Of a DNA stretch of 64,000 nucleotides, positions 62,884 to 64,000 are shown piece by piece. Location of the stretch: assembly GCF_039555325.1 (NCBI RefSeq), contig NZ_CP154608.1:1984001-2048000 (forward strand). Direction: 5' to 3'. The notes beneath the pieces are model-generated. The model did not search any database. It had not been told where the DNA came from and worked only from the letters and a program-made list of their open reading frames with translations. Within the stretch, counting starts at the first letter, position 1. The number at the start of each line of letters is the position of its first letter. The position numbers and the translations under genes were made by a program. This DNA comes from Sphingomicrobium sp. XHP0239. Lineage in GTDB: Bacteria; Pseudomonadota; Alphaproteobacteria; Sphingomonadales; Sphingomonadaceae.

Positions 62884-64000
62884 ATGGGGGAGAGCAGGAC
62901 GACCGGCGCTGCGCCGGTCACATCGGCCGAGCGCATCGGCGAAATGGACGTACTCCGCGGATTCGCGCTTCTCGGGGTGTTGATCGCCAACATCGTGTGG
63001 TGGAACGCGCCTCCCCTTTCACGATCACCGAGGAGCAGATGGCCGGGTATTTTTCCGACCCGGTGCAGGGCAGCGTCCTGTTCGGAATCGAGTGGCTCGT
63101 GTCAGACAAGGCCAATACGTTGTTCGCCTTGCTCTTCGGGATCGGTTTCTGGGTGCAGATGCAGCGCCTCGAAGCGCGGGGGGCGGACTTCGAGGCAACC
63201 TACCTGCGCCGCCTGACCGTCTTGCTTGGCCTCGGTGTCGCGCACCTCTTCCTGTTCTGGCCCTGGGACATTCTCCACATGTACGCGGCGATGGGCTTCC
63301 TGCTGTTCGCGATGCGCAGGATTTCGGCGAAGTCGATGCTATTGATCGGGGTGCCGCTGGCGCTCCTCGCACGACCGGTCGCCGTTTGGCTGATCGAGGC
63401 ATTCGAACTCGATGCCGCGGGCAAAGCCACTGTTCTAAGCCAGGCCGGCATCCTCGAGCGACAGGCGGTGTTCGATGGTGGCACCTATACCCAATGGGTC
63501 GAGCAGGTGTTCCAGCTGCACTGGCTCGAATATTTCTCGACCGGTCTTGTTCTCGGCTGGCTCGGCTATGTCCTCGGTCGCTTCCTGGTGGGCGCCTGGA
63601 TCGCGCGGCAGGGATGGCTTCAGCGCACCGGCGAGTTGCTCCCGCAGATCCGCAAGATCTGCATTATCGCCCTGCCGGTCGGCCTCGCACTCGAGCTCAT
63701 CTACACGATGATGGATTTCGAGATAGTGCCGAAGATCTTCGGCCTCACCCCGGCCATTCACGCCATCGGCGTACCGATCCTCGACCTCGGTTATGCGACC
63801 GGGTTGATCCTTCTGTTCAACAAGGCGAGCACGTCTTGGCTGCCCAAGCTGTTCGCGCCGGTCGGACGCATGGCGCTCACCAACTACATCATACAGAGCG
63901 TGCTCTATTTCTGGCTATTGTACGGGATCGCCGGAGGGTTTTCGATGGTCGGGGACCTGATGCCGAGCCAGACCCTCTCGATCGCGCTGATCTTCTTCGC
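62884..64000 (+). pseudogene. DUF418 membrane protein gene, frameshifted and cut by the window end
   Basis: The first frame reads IGEMDVLRGFALLGVLIANIVWWNAPP, typical of DUF418/YeiB proteins. Near 63010-63020 (CCTCCCCTTTC) the coding sequence moves to another frame, continuing FTITEEQMAGYFSDPVQG, ADFEATYLRRLTVLLGLGVAHLFLFW, and DUF418 C-terminal segments (GRMALTNYIIQSVLYFW) to the end of the window. A one-base loss or two-base gain in the C/T-rich run would explain it. It is either a real inactivation or an error in the sequence. The frame then continues without a stop to base 64000. Confidence 0.85.

Noticed and set aside
1..64000. Search for rRNA, tRNA, CRISPR arrays, integrases, transposases and prophage genes.
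   Set aside because: Nothing with the expected sequence or structure was found by eye. A tRNAscan-SE or CRISPRCasFinder run would settle it.

Overview
This 64 kb window is a high-GC, gene-dense stretch of an alphaproteobacterial chromosome. It most likely belongs to the order Sphingomonadales (a Sphingomonas or Sphingomicrobium-like organism). The evidence is protein style rather than any marker gene: a CDC48-type double AAA ATPase, a very proline-rich TonB receptor, a DUF6491 lipoprotein, a short SufD in a sufR-led suf operon, an Rsh protein, and an ergothioneine egtB-egtD pair. I saw no rRNA, tRNA, CRISPR array, insertion sequence, prophage or integrase, and base composition is even. It reads as core chromosome with a few less familiar small operons.

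Layout. 0-8.2 kb: mgtE, cyclophilin, SDR, a candidate small RNA with its own promoter and terminator, the CDC48-like ATPase, an MFS/phospholipase D pair on the minus strand, and rpoZ. 8.2-19 kb: a HxlR regulator, rsh (its start codon lies in a hairpin), a tiny membrane protein, maeB, mutS and glnD. 19-27.4 kb, minus strand: a TonB receptor preceded by a large palindrome, infC, an MCP and thrS. 27.4-29.4 kb: a four-gene overlapping operon (small protein, six-TM protein, XRE repressor, exported alpha/beta hydrolase) behind a strong promoter overlaid by two palindromes; this is the best candidate for an undescribed system. 29.4-32.5 kb: hydrolase, TPR protein, gloA-gloB and a lipoprotein. 32.5-37 kb, minus strand: fadD, ggt, pyrD. 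37-39 kb: a DUF885 peptidase.

39-44.8 kb holds a complete-looking SUF iron-sulfur operon, sufR-sufB-(lipoprotein)-sufC-sufD-sufS-sufT-sufA, mostly with 4-bp overlaps and with palindromes upstream. 45-47.4 kb is a lipoprotein-type subtilisin autotransporter on the minus strand. 47.5-57.4 kb: a HAD phosphatase with dapD, a TlpA-like thioredoxin, an LptM-like lipoprotein with galU, an HNH protein, gluQ, a HIG1-like protein, a cobalamin adenosyltransferase, egtB-egtD, YggT, folD and marC. 57.4-64 kb is an envelope cluster: a GT-C-like membrane protein, a GtrA / GT2 glycosyltransferase / methyltransferase operon, cyclopropane fatty acid synthase, and a DUF418 membrane gene that is frameshifted and runs off the window.

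How the genes work together: much of the content concerns redox and electrophile defence (SUF assembly, ergothioneine, glyoxalase), envelope biogenesis (CFA, GtrA-type glycosylation, autotransporter, TonB uptake) and nutrient or stress signalling (Rsh, GlnD, RpoZ). Start codons were moved inward from the longest open frame where a Shine-Dalgarno sequence, an overlap with the neighbour or the family N-terminus supported it.
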